In this document: positions 14,101 through 26,100 of the stretch, piece after piece | How positions within the stretch are numbered: the stretch's first letter is position 1 | Layout of the letters: each line of letters opens with the position of its first letter | Source: Okapia johnstoni | Taxonomy: Eukaryota > Chordata > Mammalia > Artiodactyla > Giraffidae | Direction: 5' to 3' | Length of the DNA stretch: 64,000 nt | NCBI GenBank assembly: GCA_024291935.2 | Contig: CM044308.1 | Location: 117,268,501 to 117,332,500 of the forward strand | Made by a program: the position numbers and the translations under genes | The notes under the pieces: generated by a model | What the model was told of the DNA's origin: nothing | Databases searched by the model: none | Seen by the model: the letters and a program-made list of their open reading frames with translations, nothing else

Positions 14101-17100
14101 AAAGGATCTTTTTTTTATTACCATAGCAACTTAGTTGTGGTTGAACAAGAGCTCAACTTTTTATTAAATTTATCTTTGGTCTCTATGAAAATTGCTACCA
14201 ATTTAGTAGATGAGATTCTAGGAGTAGTTCAGAACATTAGCTTCTTCAAAGAGCTTTCTGGTAGGATCTAATAATAAAAAAATTTATGTTGTGACACATT
14301 CTTCTGAATGAACCCTTTGCAGACTCACTCATCTTGTGTTTAACTGTATCTGCCTTCTGATTGAATTTCACTTAATTTGAGTCAGGGAACCCTCTGATCC
14401 CTTTAAATAGTAGGGAAAACAAACACTATAGCCAGAGACGAAGAAGGCATTCTGTCTAAAGTCTTGTTTCATTCATTCTAAACTGTGTGTTTTCACCTAA
14501 ATCTTTTTCTCCCCTCCTGTTTATATTAAGTTAGTGCCCTTTTCCTAGTAGGATTGAGAGAGAAATTTGGGGTGCACTGTTAGAGGAGCAATGTCAGGAA
14601 TCGCTTCCCTCTCATAAACCAGGCGGCGTCGCTGTGTAAGAGAAACAAAGAGGCCCAGTGTTGGCTCACCTGTTAACTGAGTTATGAGAATCTAGGTCAC
14701 AGAACTTTTCGAGCATTTTCCTCGTAAGCCCTGCTTTTGGTTGTCGGAGAGGGAGTCTTGCATTTGGCCTTCTTACCTGGTAGACAGTGACCAAAAGGAG
14801 ACCAAATGCATCTCGGCCGGATTGAATGGACCATGGTACTGGAAAGGTGGCTTCTCCACACCAATGTGACTCAGCCCCAGCTGGTTTGGCTTCAAGAAAA
14901 TGGGCAAGAAATTTTCCCTACTAAGACCACCAAAGTGATGGGTTGACTTTTCACATTTTACTTTGAAACGATTCTATTTTAAGCCCTAAGGCAGGCAGCT
15001 AAATTTCACGTTGAAGCTTGTGGCAACTGTGCTATATAATAATTGCTGTGCTGCTCACTAGGCTCTGGGCTGGTCCCTTTACACACACTATCATTAATGT
15101 CACAACACAGCCCTTCCAAGTGCTTGGTCTTTTTTTTTTTTTTACATAAAAGCAAGCCAAAGTTGAGATATTAAATAGCTCATCTAGTGTCACACAAGTG
15201 GTAGGTGGCGCAGCTGGGAGTTAAATGCAGGTCTGTCTGAACTAAAAACCTATATTCTTTTTGCTATTTGGTGCCACCTCTTAAATTATTTAAATATATG
15301 TTAAGCATGTAAAATGAGTCTTCCGCCCCAGCGTTTCTTTCTTTTCCTTTTTTAATGAGGAAGTTACACATAGTTGAAAAAGAAACAAGAGCCCAAGAGG
15401 ACCCAGACCTTTGATTCTATTTGTTTAGAGGCTAAAGTTAGCTTAGATTGATTTTTTTTCCCTCATACTCCATCACAGCAATATGACGTCCATAGTGACC
15501 AAAATAACAACTGGGTAAGTAACTACTTAATTAAAATCTCATATTTAGCCTTATGTAGACAGAAACTCCTAGTAATTGATTAAAAGTTAGCTATAACATT
15601 TTTTTTTTAACTTTAGTTTCAAGATAATCGATTTTTAATTAGTGTATCATATACATTTCATATGAGCATGTTATAAATGAACATGTTCCAATGAAGTCAA
15701 AATGTAAGAGACTTGTTTGGGGCAGGGAATATTGTAAATACATTTTCAAATTTACAAGTGAATGGACATTTTATTAAATGACCCTATCCTTCTATCAAAC
15801 ATTATTATACATTGGTGGATGAACCTCCTGTCTTTTTTTTTAGAAACTATTGTATCTGAAGAAAAGGACTCTTTGTTACTAAATATAAATGCCAGCTCAA
15901 GGCTAATGTGGATTTTTAAAGATCAGATTTTACAGCCCAGCTCCTTTAATTTTAGTACAAGCTCTAAATTTAGTCAATTCCAATATCGCATGAAACTAAT
16001 CAAAGACGCTAGACATTTTGCTTCTGCAAAGTTTAGGGCATTTTGCCTACATGGTGGGCTTGCCTCTAATTGTGGGGTCTTATTTCCCTTTCAGATATAG
16101 AGGACTTAAAATATGCTGCTTTTGGAACCTACAGTAGCAATTTTGCAGTGAGCACACTTACGAGCTATGACTGGTCAGACAGGGATGATGCCTCTCAGGG
16201 CAGAAAACTGTCCCCATTTGTCCTCTCAGCAGGAAGCGGAGCCTCCTCAGCCGCCTCAGTTCTTCAAAAGAAAGAGACTTCGTTTGGCAGTTCTGAAAAC
16301 CTCACCGTGACATCTCTCTCCAAAGTCACAACCATCGCCAGTGAGGATACTCTTCCAGAGACCACCTTTCCAGCTTTCGCCAATTTTAAGGACGTGATCC
16401 CACAGGCCAGCGAGCCAAAGGAATATGAAAGTGGGGACTTCAGGGATTTCGCCAGACAAGACCTGCCTGTAGGCGAGCGGAGCCAAGAGGCCGCATGCCT
16501 GAGCCCGGCCTCCAGCAGCACTTCTCACGACACCCCCAAAGAATGCGCAGATGACTTCGGAGAGTTTCAGAGTGAAAAGCCCAAAATCAGCAAATTTGAC
16601 TTTTTAGTGGCCAATTCACAAGGCAAAATGAAATCCAGTGAAGAAATGATCAAAAGTGAGCTAGCAACCTTTGACCTTTCCGTTCAAGGTGAGTAGCTTT
16701 CAACACAGATTTTACATCATAGTTTCTTCCACTACGTTTAAGTGTTAGTTCTTTCTTAGAATAAGAAGTTGGTCCCTAGGTTAGCAGGAAATATATTTTC
16801 CAATGTTTAAAATCAGGGTCTGTGACAAAGGACTATAAAAGAGGGCTTCCCTGAGACTGAACTGAAATTAAACCAATATTCATCAGATGACAGCTTTGGG
16901 GGTTAAAATTAAGTGCAGCACGTGGTCAGTTTGTTGGCTTGTTTTGGGGAGAAGTACGCTGTGTTAGAAGAGCCAGAGAAATGGTTTGACCCCCGTGTGG
17001 GCCAGTGAGTTCTGCTCTTGATCCCTGGCTACAGAGTGTATCTTTTCGTCCTGAGGCTGCCACGTAGTACCTATGGATCTGGGTCCAGTCTGCAGACCTG

Positions 17101-20100
17101 TTTTGATTGACCCACACTGAAGGATTTTTAATGTGTGAAGCAGTTGCCGATGCATAAAAACCATGACACTTCACAACCTGGATTTCTGGCTTTTCTTGGA
17201 AAGGCATAATATCTGGCAGTCCTAGGCCTGCGTTCCCACTTCTTGATCATCAGCTGGAGCTGAGTAGCATCATCCCCTCCAGCAGATGATGTGAGGTCTG
17301 CCCTGCATCATGGTTCCCACCATGTTCCTCTCCAGCTGACCTGCTTCAGTCATTTCCTTTGCCTGCCTGCTCTCTGAAGGCATTTGAGTTTGCCCCTTTG
17401 GTTTTAATCCCACCCTGACAGAGGGCTCATTGACTTCTGTTCATTGAGAAGGATGGAGGAAGTCAGTACCAATCCATAAGTGATGACTGGAAAAGCAGCC
17501 ACACTCTTGCACACTGATACTTAGAAAGACCCTAGTCCTCCAGACTCCAGTGATCCCACACTCAGAGTTATGCAAGTATTGTGACAGATTAAAGAAGCAT
17601 AATGGAGAAAATTAAAGGCAGGGGACTCAGGCATGAGAGAATAAGGGAAAGGGTTCAACGTGTCACTTGCCAGACAGGCTGAATGAGAAGTGTGATTCTG
17701 ACCACCTCCTGACACCAACATCTAGAGAAGAGGGTCATGTTAGCAAGGAAGAGCCTCTGCTTGGATTAAGCTGAGTAATCAGCACCTTTGTGCCATCCAT
17801 CCCCCCCAGGATCGCACAAGAGGAGCCTGAGCCTTGGTGATAAAGAAATAAGCCGCTCTTCTCCTTCCCCGGCTTTGGAGCAGCCTTTCAGGGACCGCTC
17901 CAACACGCTGAGCGAGAAGCCTGCCCTGCCCGTCATCCGTGACAAGTACAAAGACCTGACGGGAGAGGTGGAGGTGAGCGGGCTCCTCGTCCACAGGGGG
18001 CTGAGCACCCAGGGCTCTGAGAGAAAGTGCTTGCCTCGTTCACCTGGGGGAATGAGGGGCAGACTGTCTCACGGCACCGGACATGAGATGTGTCATTAAA
18101 GTGAGAGAACGGTGACGTTAACCCTGGATGAAAATTCCTCCTAGATGTGACATCACTGAGAGTAATTAGTGACCCTAAAAGTGGAATTATTCCTGAGACC
18201 TCACAAGGAGGGAAGTGTTTCTTCAAGGAGTTCTTTTTGAGCATGTGGACTTTATCATCTTAGTGGTAAAACCTCAAAAGGTGGTGCTAGGGGAGGGGGT
18301 GGGGGGTAGGGGGCATGGGGGACTTCACCTTCCAGTGCAGGGGATATGAATTCAGTTGCTGGTCAGGGAACTAAGATTCCACATGCCTCATGGCCAAAAA
18401 ACCAAGACATTAAAAAAAAAGAAAAAATCAGAAGCAATATTGTAGCTAATTTAAAAATTGGCCCACATAAAAAAAAACATCTTTAAAAAAAAAAGAGGGC
18501 AGATGTGCTGGATCCACTCACAGATAGCGTTCATCCCACGCTGTTTCCTCCTCCAACCAACATTCTTAGCCTCCTCCTCCTCATCCTTGTCAGACCCACG
18601 CTCACTCGCACACATAGCTTCCTGACTGTGGAGCAGGAAGCTGTGGTTTGATACCGGCTCTCGTACTAGACACCTCCGTGGTGTGTCCGTTTAAAAAAGC
18701 TTTCACTATTAATGGAACAAATGAGGCAACGTTTGTGAAGGGAATCCACTAAAAACCATTTCCCTCCGATTACAAGTCATGTGTTTAGAAGTTATAGTTA
18801 CCAGGAACTGTCAATAAAAATCATCATTAGTGGGTTCAGAAGATCAACTGCACTTGGATTAGTGATTTTCATAGACACAAAAGTAAGTCTTCAGGACTCT
18901 GAACTGACAGAAGTCACAAGTAGGATTCCAGGCTAGCCCGCTTGACCCAGTTCTTTTTATAAATTTCACAGGAGAATGAGAGGTATGCCTATGAATGGCA
19001 GCGGTGTCTGGGGAGTGCTCTGGAGGTGAGTCTGTCACTTTCATGTGTTCACACGTCCGCATATGCCTCCGGTGTCATCTTGCCTCCTTGGTTCCTTGGA
19101 TGGACTTGGGGCGAGCTCTGGCCTTGCACTAGGAGGACCTGTGTGGAAAGTCACACGTCTTCAGTGAGGCTTCTTTCCCACCTATTGTAGCAGACCCTGC
19201 TCACTTGACTTACGGTGCCCTCTTCTGTCACTGAGTTTAAGATGTAACAAAATGATGTCATTATCTCTGCCCAAGTTAAAATAATATTTAAGCTAAAGAA
19301 CCTTTGTTTTTCCACTTCCAAAAAAACAGAGGCTTGGTTCGTCATTGTCAAAATTAACTTCTCAGATTTGTTTCAGCATAGTCATCTATATACATCAGTC
19401 AGTCATGCTTTTTCACACCTCCCAGCTTTCCATTGGGTTTTCTACTAATAGGAAACTGCTTTGTAATGACTTTTCCTGATTATGTAAGGTGATGTGATTT
19501 CATTTCTTTGTAGGTCATTAAGAAGGCCAATGATACCTTAAATGGAATCAGTAGTAGCTCTGTATGCACAGAAGTAATTCAGTCAGCTCAAGGCATGGAA
19601 TACTTACTAGGTATGTACTTTCATATTTTACTTCTTCAAAATCATGACACTTTGGAGGCTTTTCAGTTGTCCCTATGTCAAGTAGTTTAATCTAGATCTC
19701 TCAAGCCTCATAGGACTTCACTAAGGAGCATCTGCTTTTATAGATAAGACACTTAAATCCTACCCAGAAACAACCATTTGACTTAAGGTCTCTGTGGCCA
19801 GGTTTCCCAGTCCTTGTTATACACAATGTAAAGTCACATGTTACTGGTTTATCAAAGAGTCTGAACTAGATGAGGCATTAAAATTAAATCTTTGGTTTAA
19901 AAAAGAAAATTAAATTATTGGGTCCCCAATCAGTTCTTACCATGCTCTGTTGAATTCTGCCTTTCCTCCCCTTACCAACCTCACAGATTCCTTAACTTCC
20001 TGGCTGCCTCCAGCTCTCATACATCCCAGTCTAACATGAAATCTCAGTCCCTGCCCTTCTCAGTGGCCCTCTCCTGCTCAGGGTTTGCCTGTAGCCAGAA

Positions 20101-23100
20101 CCACAGGCACTGGACTCTCCCTAATCTTCTTCAGACCTTTACTCAGACGTCACCTTCTAGGTGAGGTCTTCTCGCCCCTCTTACTCAAAACCGTGTTCCC
20201 TTTCCCCACCCTGTCACTTGCTATCCATCTCCCTGCTTGATTTTCTCCCTAGTCTTGTCACATTTACTATCTTAAATATTTTACTTTCTATTATTTGTAT
20301 CTATTATCTGTCTGTCGCCACTAAAATCCACCTCCAAGAAGGGAGAGATTTGGTCTGTTTTGCTTCTGGCTAGGTTTCCAGCACCTCAACTAGTGCTGGG
20401 CTCACAGTGGTCGCTCGCATATACTCTCTGGGTGAGTGGCTCTGAAGGGCTGTGAGCTCTCCTTATTCCTGCCTCCTGCTCTTGTTCCTCTTTCCTGCTC
20501 AGACAGGCATAATTCTGCTTCATAAACAAATGTTCACCAGCTCATGGGGTGCCTATCTTTCCCTCTAGTAGTTTCCTAGTATGAAAGATTGACTCAGAAT
20601 CCCCCTCACTTGGCTTAGAGTGGGCAGCAATTCCTAACCTTCCCCTGGGAAAGGAAGGAAGGACGGACAAGCCACAGTGCTGTATATAGGCTGAGCATCT
20701 ACCACTGAAGACCCCCTGGCATTCTTCCAGTTCTCTCTGGAACAGGCTGGGAGAGGGGTTGGGTTAGGCCTGGCAGCTGTCCTTAGTCTTTGGAGACCTT
20801 GGCATCTCTCATCCTTGCTGGAAGAATTCAGCCATAATTCACAGGAAAAGAACCACTCTGTGTCCTGTTAAGTGTATAAAAGATACATGAAGCCACAGAC
20901 TTTGTAAATCTTTGGGCATTCAGAGAAGTGAAATATTCTTAATTACAGGCAGACCTGGGAGATATTGGGGTTTCCCTGATAGTTCAGTTGGTAAAGAATC
21001 AGCCTGCAATGCAGGAGATCCCAGTTCAATTCCTGGGTCAGGAAGATCCCCTGTAGAAAGGATAGGCTACCCACTCCAGTATTCTTGGGCTTCCCTTGTG
21101 GCTCAGCTGGCAAAGAATCTGCCTGCAATGTGGGAGACCTGGGTTTGATCTCTAGGTTGGGAAGATCCCCTGGAGAAGGGAGCCTCTACCCACTCCAGTA
21201 TTCTGGCCTGGAGAATTCCATGACTGTATAGTCCATGGGGTTGCAAAGAGTTGGACACAACTGAGCAACTTTCACTTTCACTTCACTGGGAGATATTGCA
21301 GGTTTGATTCCAGACCACTGCAGTAAAGCTTATAGCTCAGCAAAGCGAGTCGCATGAATAATTTTGGTTTCCCAGTTAGAAAAGTTACGTTTACCTTATG
21401 ACTGTAGTCCATTAAGTGTGCAATAGCATTATGTCTGAAAAACCTTAAATTGAAAATATTGATAGAAAAAGGCTACCCATCATCTGTCTGAGTCTTTAGC
21501 AAGTCATGATCTTCATGCAGGTGGAGGCTCTTGCCTTGATATTGATGGCTGCTGGCAGATCAGGGTGGTAGTTGCTGAAGGTTGAGGTGGCTGTGGCCAT
21601 TTCTTAAAATAAGACAATGAAGTTTGCTTCACCGATGGACTCTTTCATTGAGAAAGTTGCTATTCCCATCATATCTGTGGTTACTTCCTCCACTGAAGTC
21701 TTGAACTCCTCAAAGTCACCCATGAGGGTTGGAATCAACTTCTTCCAAATTCCTCTTGTTGATATTGTGACCTCTTCCCATGAATCCTAGATGTTCTTAA
21801 CGACATCTAGAATGGTGAATCATTTCCAGGAGGTTTTTAATTTACTTTCCCCAGATGTACCAGAGGAATTACCATCTGTGGCAGCTATAGCCTCTCAAAA
21901 TGTATTTCCTAAAGACTAAGACTTGAAAATCAAAATTATTACTTGACCCATGGGCTGTAGAATGGATTTTCTGTTATTAGCAGGCATGAAAACATTAATC
22001 TTGTTGTATATCTTTATCAGAGGTCTTGGGTGACCAGATGCATTGTCACTAAGCAGTCATGTTTTAATCTTTTTTTTTTTCTGAGCAGTAGGCCTCAACA
22101 GTGAGCTTAAAATATTCTGTAAACCATGTTGTGAACAGATGTGTCATCATCCAGGCTTTGTTGTTCCACTTATAGAGAGAGCACAGGCAAAGGAGATGTA
22201 GCATAATTCTTCAGGGCCCTAGGATTTCTGAAATAGTAAATGAGCATTGGCTTCAGCTTAAAGTCCCCGGCTACATTAGCTCCTAACAGGAAAGTCAGCC
22301 TGTCCTTGAAAGCTTTGAAGGCAGGCATTGACTTCTTCTCTCTAGCTATGAAAGTTCCTGGATGGCATCTTCTTCCGATAAGAAAGCGGTTTCATCTACA
22401 TTGAAAATCTGTTGGTTAGTGTAGCCACCTTCGTTAATTATCTGAGCTAGATCTTCTGGGTAACTTGCTGCAGCTTCTGTATCAACACTTGCTGCTTCAC
22501 CTTGCCCCTTTATGTTATGGAGATGGCTTCTTTCCTTAACTTTCATGAGCAACCTCTGCTGGCTTCAGACTTTTCTTCTGCAAGTTCCTTACATCTCAGC
22601 CCTTATAGAACTCAAGAGAGTCAGGGCCTTGTTCGGGATGAGGCTTTGGCTTAAGGGAATGTTGTGGCTGGTATGATCACCTCTCCAGAGCACTCAGACT
22701 TTCTGCGTATCAGCAATATAAGACTGTTTTGCTTTCTTATCCGTGTGTTCCCTAGAGTAGCCCTTTTGATTTCTTTCAAGAACTTTTCCTTTCTTTCGAA
22801 AGTTGGTTAGCTGGCACAAGAGACCTAGCTTCTGGCCTATCTTGGCTTTCGACATGTCTTCCTCAGTAAGCTTAATCATTTCTAGTTTTTGGTTTGAAGT
22901 GAGAGACGTAAGACTCCTCTTTGCCTTGAACACTTAGAGGCTGTCGTTGGGTTGTTAATTGACCTAATTTCAATATTGTTGTGTCTCAGGGAATAGGGAG
23001 GCCTGAGGAGGAGATGGGTGGGTGGAGCAGGTCAGTGGAGCAGTGAGAACACACGCTGCGTGGTTCTTGGTGCCCCCAGACAGCTACAACAGTAACATCA

Positions 23101-26100
23101 TAGATCACAGATCACCATAGTGAGTATGATGATAATGGAAATGTTTGAACTACTGTGAGAGTTACCAAACTGTGACAGAGAAGCAAAGTGAACAGATGCT
23201 TTCAGGAAAATGGTGCTTATAGACCCGCTTGATGCACAGTTACCACAAACTTTCAATTTGTAAAAAAAATTCATATATTTGTATCTACAAGCCACAACAG
23301 AGGGAAGTGCAGTAAAGCAAGGTATGCCTGTGTGTTATAGTGATCCTGACATTGCAATTCTTTTAAACTGTTAATGTTTCCATTTTCAGTGAGTATAACT
23401 GTATTTCCCAAATTCAAACAGATGGACTCATAAAGAAGCCAGAAGAAGAATAGCTAATATTTGGCTAATGTCTGCTGTTCTAAGCCTTTTACAGTTTTAA
23501 CCAGTTTAACCTCTTCAACCATTCTTTGAGAAGGTGCTATTATCCCAGTGTTCCATTTGAGGAAACTAAAGTACAGAAAGGTTTGCTACCTGCCTGAGGT
23601 TACACAGCTTGGACTTGAATCCAGGTGGTATAGCTCCAGAGTCTGCACCCTTACCAGGGAGTTTATACTGCACCGTTAACAGTTGATGGTTCCTGGGCTT
23701 CCCTGGGGATCCAGTGGTTAAGACTCCATGCTTCCCAACCTAGATGTCCATCTGCAGATGAATGCACAAGAAAGCTGTGGTACATATACACAGTGGAATA
23801 TTCAGCTATTAGAAAGAATGCATTTGAATCAGTTCTAATGAGGTGGATGAAACTGGAGCCTATTATTCAGAGTGAAGTAAGTGAGAAAGAAAAACAGCGA
23901 TACAGTATATTAATGCATATATATGGAATTTAGAAAGATGGTAATGATGACCCTATATGTGAGACAGCTAAAGAGACACAGATGTAAAGAACAATCTTTT
24001 GGACTCTGTGGGCGAAGGTGACGGTGGGGTGATTTGAGAGAAGAGCATTGAAACATGTATGTTACCATATGTGAAACAGATCGCCCGTCCAGGTTTGATG
24101 CATAAAACAGGGTGCTCAGGGCTGGTGCACTGGGATGACCCTGAGGGACTGGATGGGGAGGGAGGTGGGAGAGGGGTTCAGGATGGGGGACACATGTACA
24201 CCTATGGCTGATTCATGTCAATGTATGGCAAAAACCACTACAATATTGTAAAGTAATTAGCCTCTAATTAAAATAAATTAATTAATTTTAAAATAAATAA
24301 ATAAAAAGACTCCACACTTCCAATGCAGGGGGTGCAGGTTCAATCCCTGGTGGAGGAACTAGGATCCCACATGCCGGGGGTTGCGGGCCAAAAAAAAAAG
24401 TTGATTGATCCCAAGGAGTAATAAGTTCACATCTGTCCAGATGCAGTCCCTGTTTCACCTAGGATATCAGCCAGCAGTAAAGCTGTCGTGTCTTGTTGAT
24501 CTCTTTCTCTTCACTTCCAGCACCTAACTCTTTCCTCTCTCACCCTGTCAGGTGTTGTTGAGGTGTACAGGGTAACGAAACGTGTGGAGCTGGGGATAAA
24601 AGCCACTGCGGTGTGCAGTGAGAAACTCCAGCAGTTGCTAAAGGACATCGATAAAGTATGGAATAACCTAATTGGCTTCATGTCACTTGCCACACTCACG
24701 GTAAGCCCACGAGACAATTCAGCAGTTGCTTTCCTTGCAAAAACCTAAGCCATAAAGCTGATGATATGTTCCTTTGATTGGAGAATGAAGGTCCCTACTG
24801 TATCCAGTTATGTTGTAAAGGAAGGAGATATTAATAACATTTGTGCTGTTAGTTGAAGGAGATATTGATAATATTTTTGCTGTTAGTTGGATAACACCAG
24901 GTTGGCTTCCAGGCCCATTGTATCTAAATGAGAGTGTAGGAAAATATTCTCTATCTATATCATTAAGTCACTGTTTTGTAAAGCATTGATTTGAGTTTCT
25001 CCCTTTACGTTTCTAGTTTTTTCCCCATTAGTGTCCTTTTAAAAAAAATGTTAATATTAATCCAAAATGATACATGCACCTCAATGTTCATACCAGAACT
25101 ATTTACAGCAGCTAAGACATGGAAGCAACCTATGTGTCCATCAACAGATGAATGGATAAAGAAGATGGAATGCTACTTAGCCATGAAAAAAGAGTGAAAT
25201 TTAACAATGTGGGTGGACTGAAAGGGCATTATGCTAAGTGAAAGAAGTCAAAGAAAGACTGAGACAGATATGTGGAATCCAAAAAAAAAAAAAAGCAACA
25301 AACTAGTGAATATCACAGAAAAGAAGCAGACTCACAGATAAAGGGAACAGACTAGTGGTTACCAGTGAGGAGAGGGAAGCAGGGAGGGGCAACATGGGGG
25401 TAGGAGGTTAATAGGTGCAAACGACTGTGTATAAAATAAAAAGCCACTGGGGTATTTGGTACAGCCTAGGGAGTATAGGCGACATTTTACAGAAACTGTA
25501 AATGGAATATAACCTTTCAAAATGATGAATCACTGTTACATAGATGAAACCAATACAATATTCTACATCAACTATACTGCAAAAGAATTTTTTTTAAACC
25601 TAAGTAAAACAGAAGACTGTGCTACATCTTGTTGCTATCCTGTGGTTCATTGAGCCATTTTACTTTCTTAAGGTCTTGAATTGTTTTCATTTTTTCCTGT
25701 TATGAATAGTTTTACTCTGAATATCGTTAAACAAATGACTGTTTCCCCTTTTGATGGTACAGTTTCTGCAAGTGGACTTAAGAGATCAGAGTGCATGGTT
25801 GCACATGTACATGCATGCCTGCGTATAAGCTGTTGTTCCATGTGTTATATGGATTTCCAGGTAGCTTAGAGGCTAGTTGACAGCAGTACATAAAAATATA
25901 CATTTCCATACATTGTATTCTACCTTTTTCAATTTCTAAATTTAAAAAGTGTGTAAGCAATTCCCTGAAAGTGTTTTTTAAATTTCTTTCATTTCCCGAG
26001 GGACTGTCTAGTGTCTCAAATGATAGTTTACTATTTTTATTTCCTTTGTGTGTAAGCTAATCATCTCACTCTTTTGACCGTTTGGCCATATATTAAGTGA

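Larger units (their letters stand above)
17974..18971 (+). other. SYNRG 1.0-kb intron with G-rich tract
   Basis: Holds a G-rich tract (18290-18320) directly joined to a CHR SINE. Remaining sequence is not recognised. Confidence 0.5.
20946..23330 (-). mobile_element. Tigger1 DNA transposon (pogo/Tc1 superfamily), near full length
   Basis: The left end caggcagacctgggagatat follows a TA; the right end aaggtatgcctg is its inverted partner. Internal sequence after the left repeat (gattccagaccactgcagta, gtgcaatagcattatgtctg) matches Tigger1 as I know it. Length is about 2.38 kb, or 2.05 kb without an inserted Bov-tA array, so it has internal deletions relative to the roughly 2.4-kb consensus. It is an old, inactive mammalian element lying in a SYNRG intron, coding strand opposite to the gene. 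Confidence 0.85.
19611..24551 (+). other. SYNRG 4.9-kb intron
   Basis: Holds an L2-like fragment (19950-20410), a Tigger1 transposon carrying a Bov-tA array (20946-23330), a MIR fragment (23440-23670) and a CHR SINE split by an L1 (23694-24400). No extra exon was seen. Confidence 0.6.
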
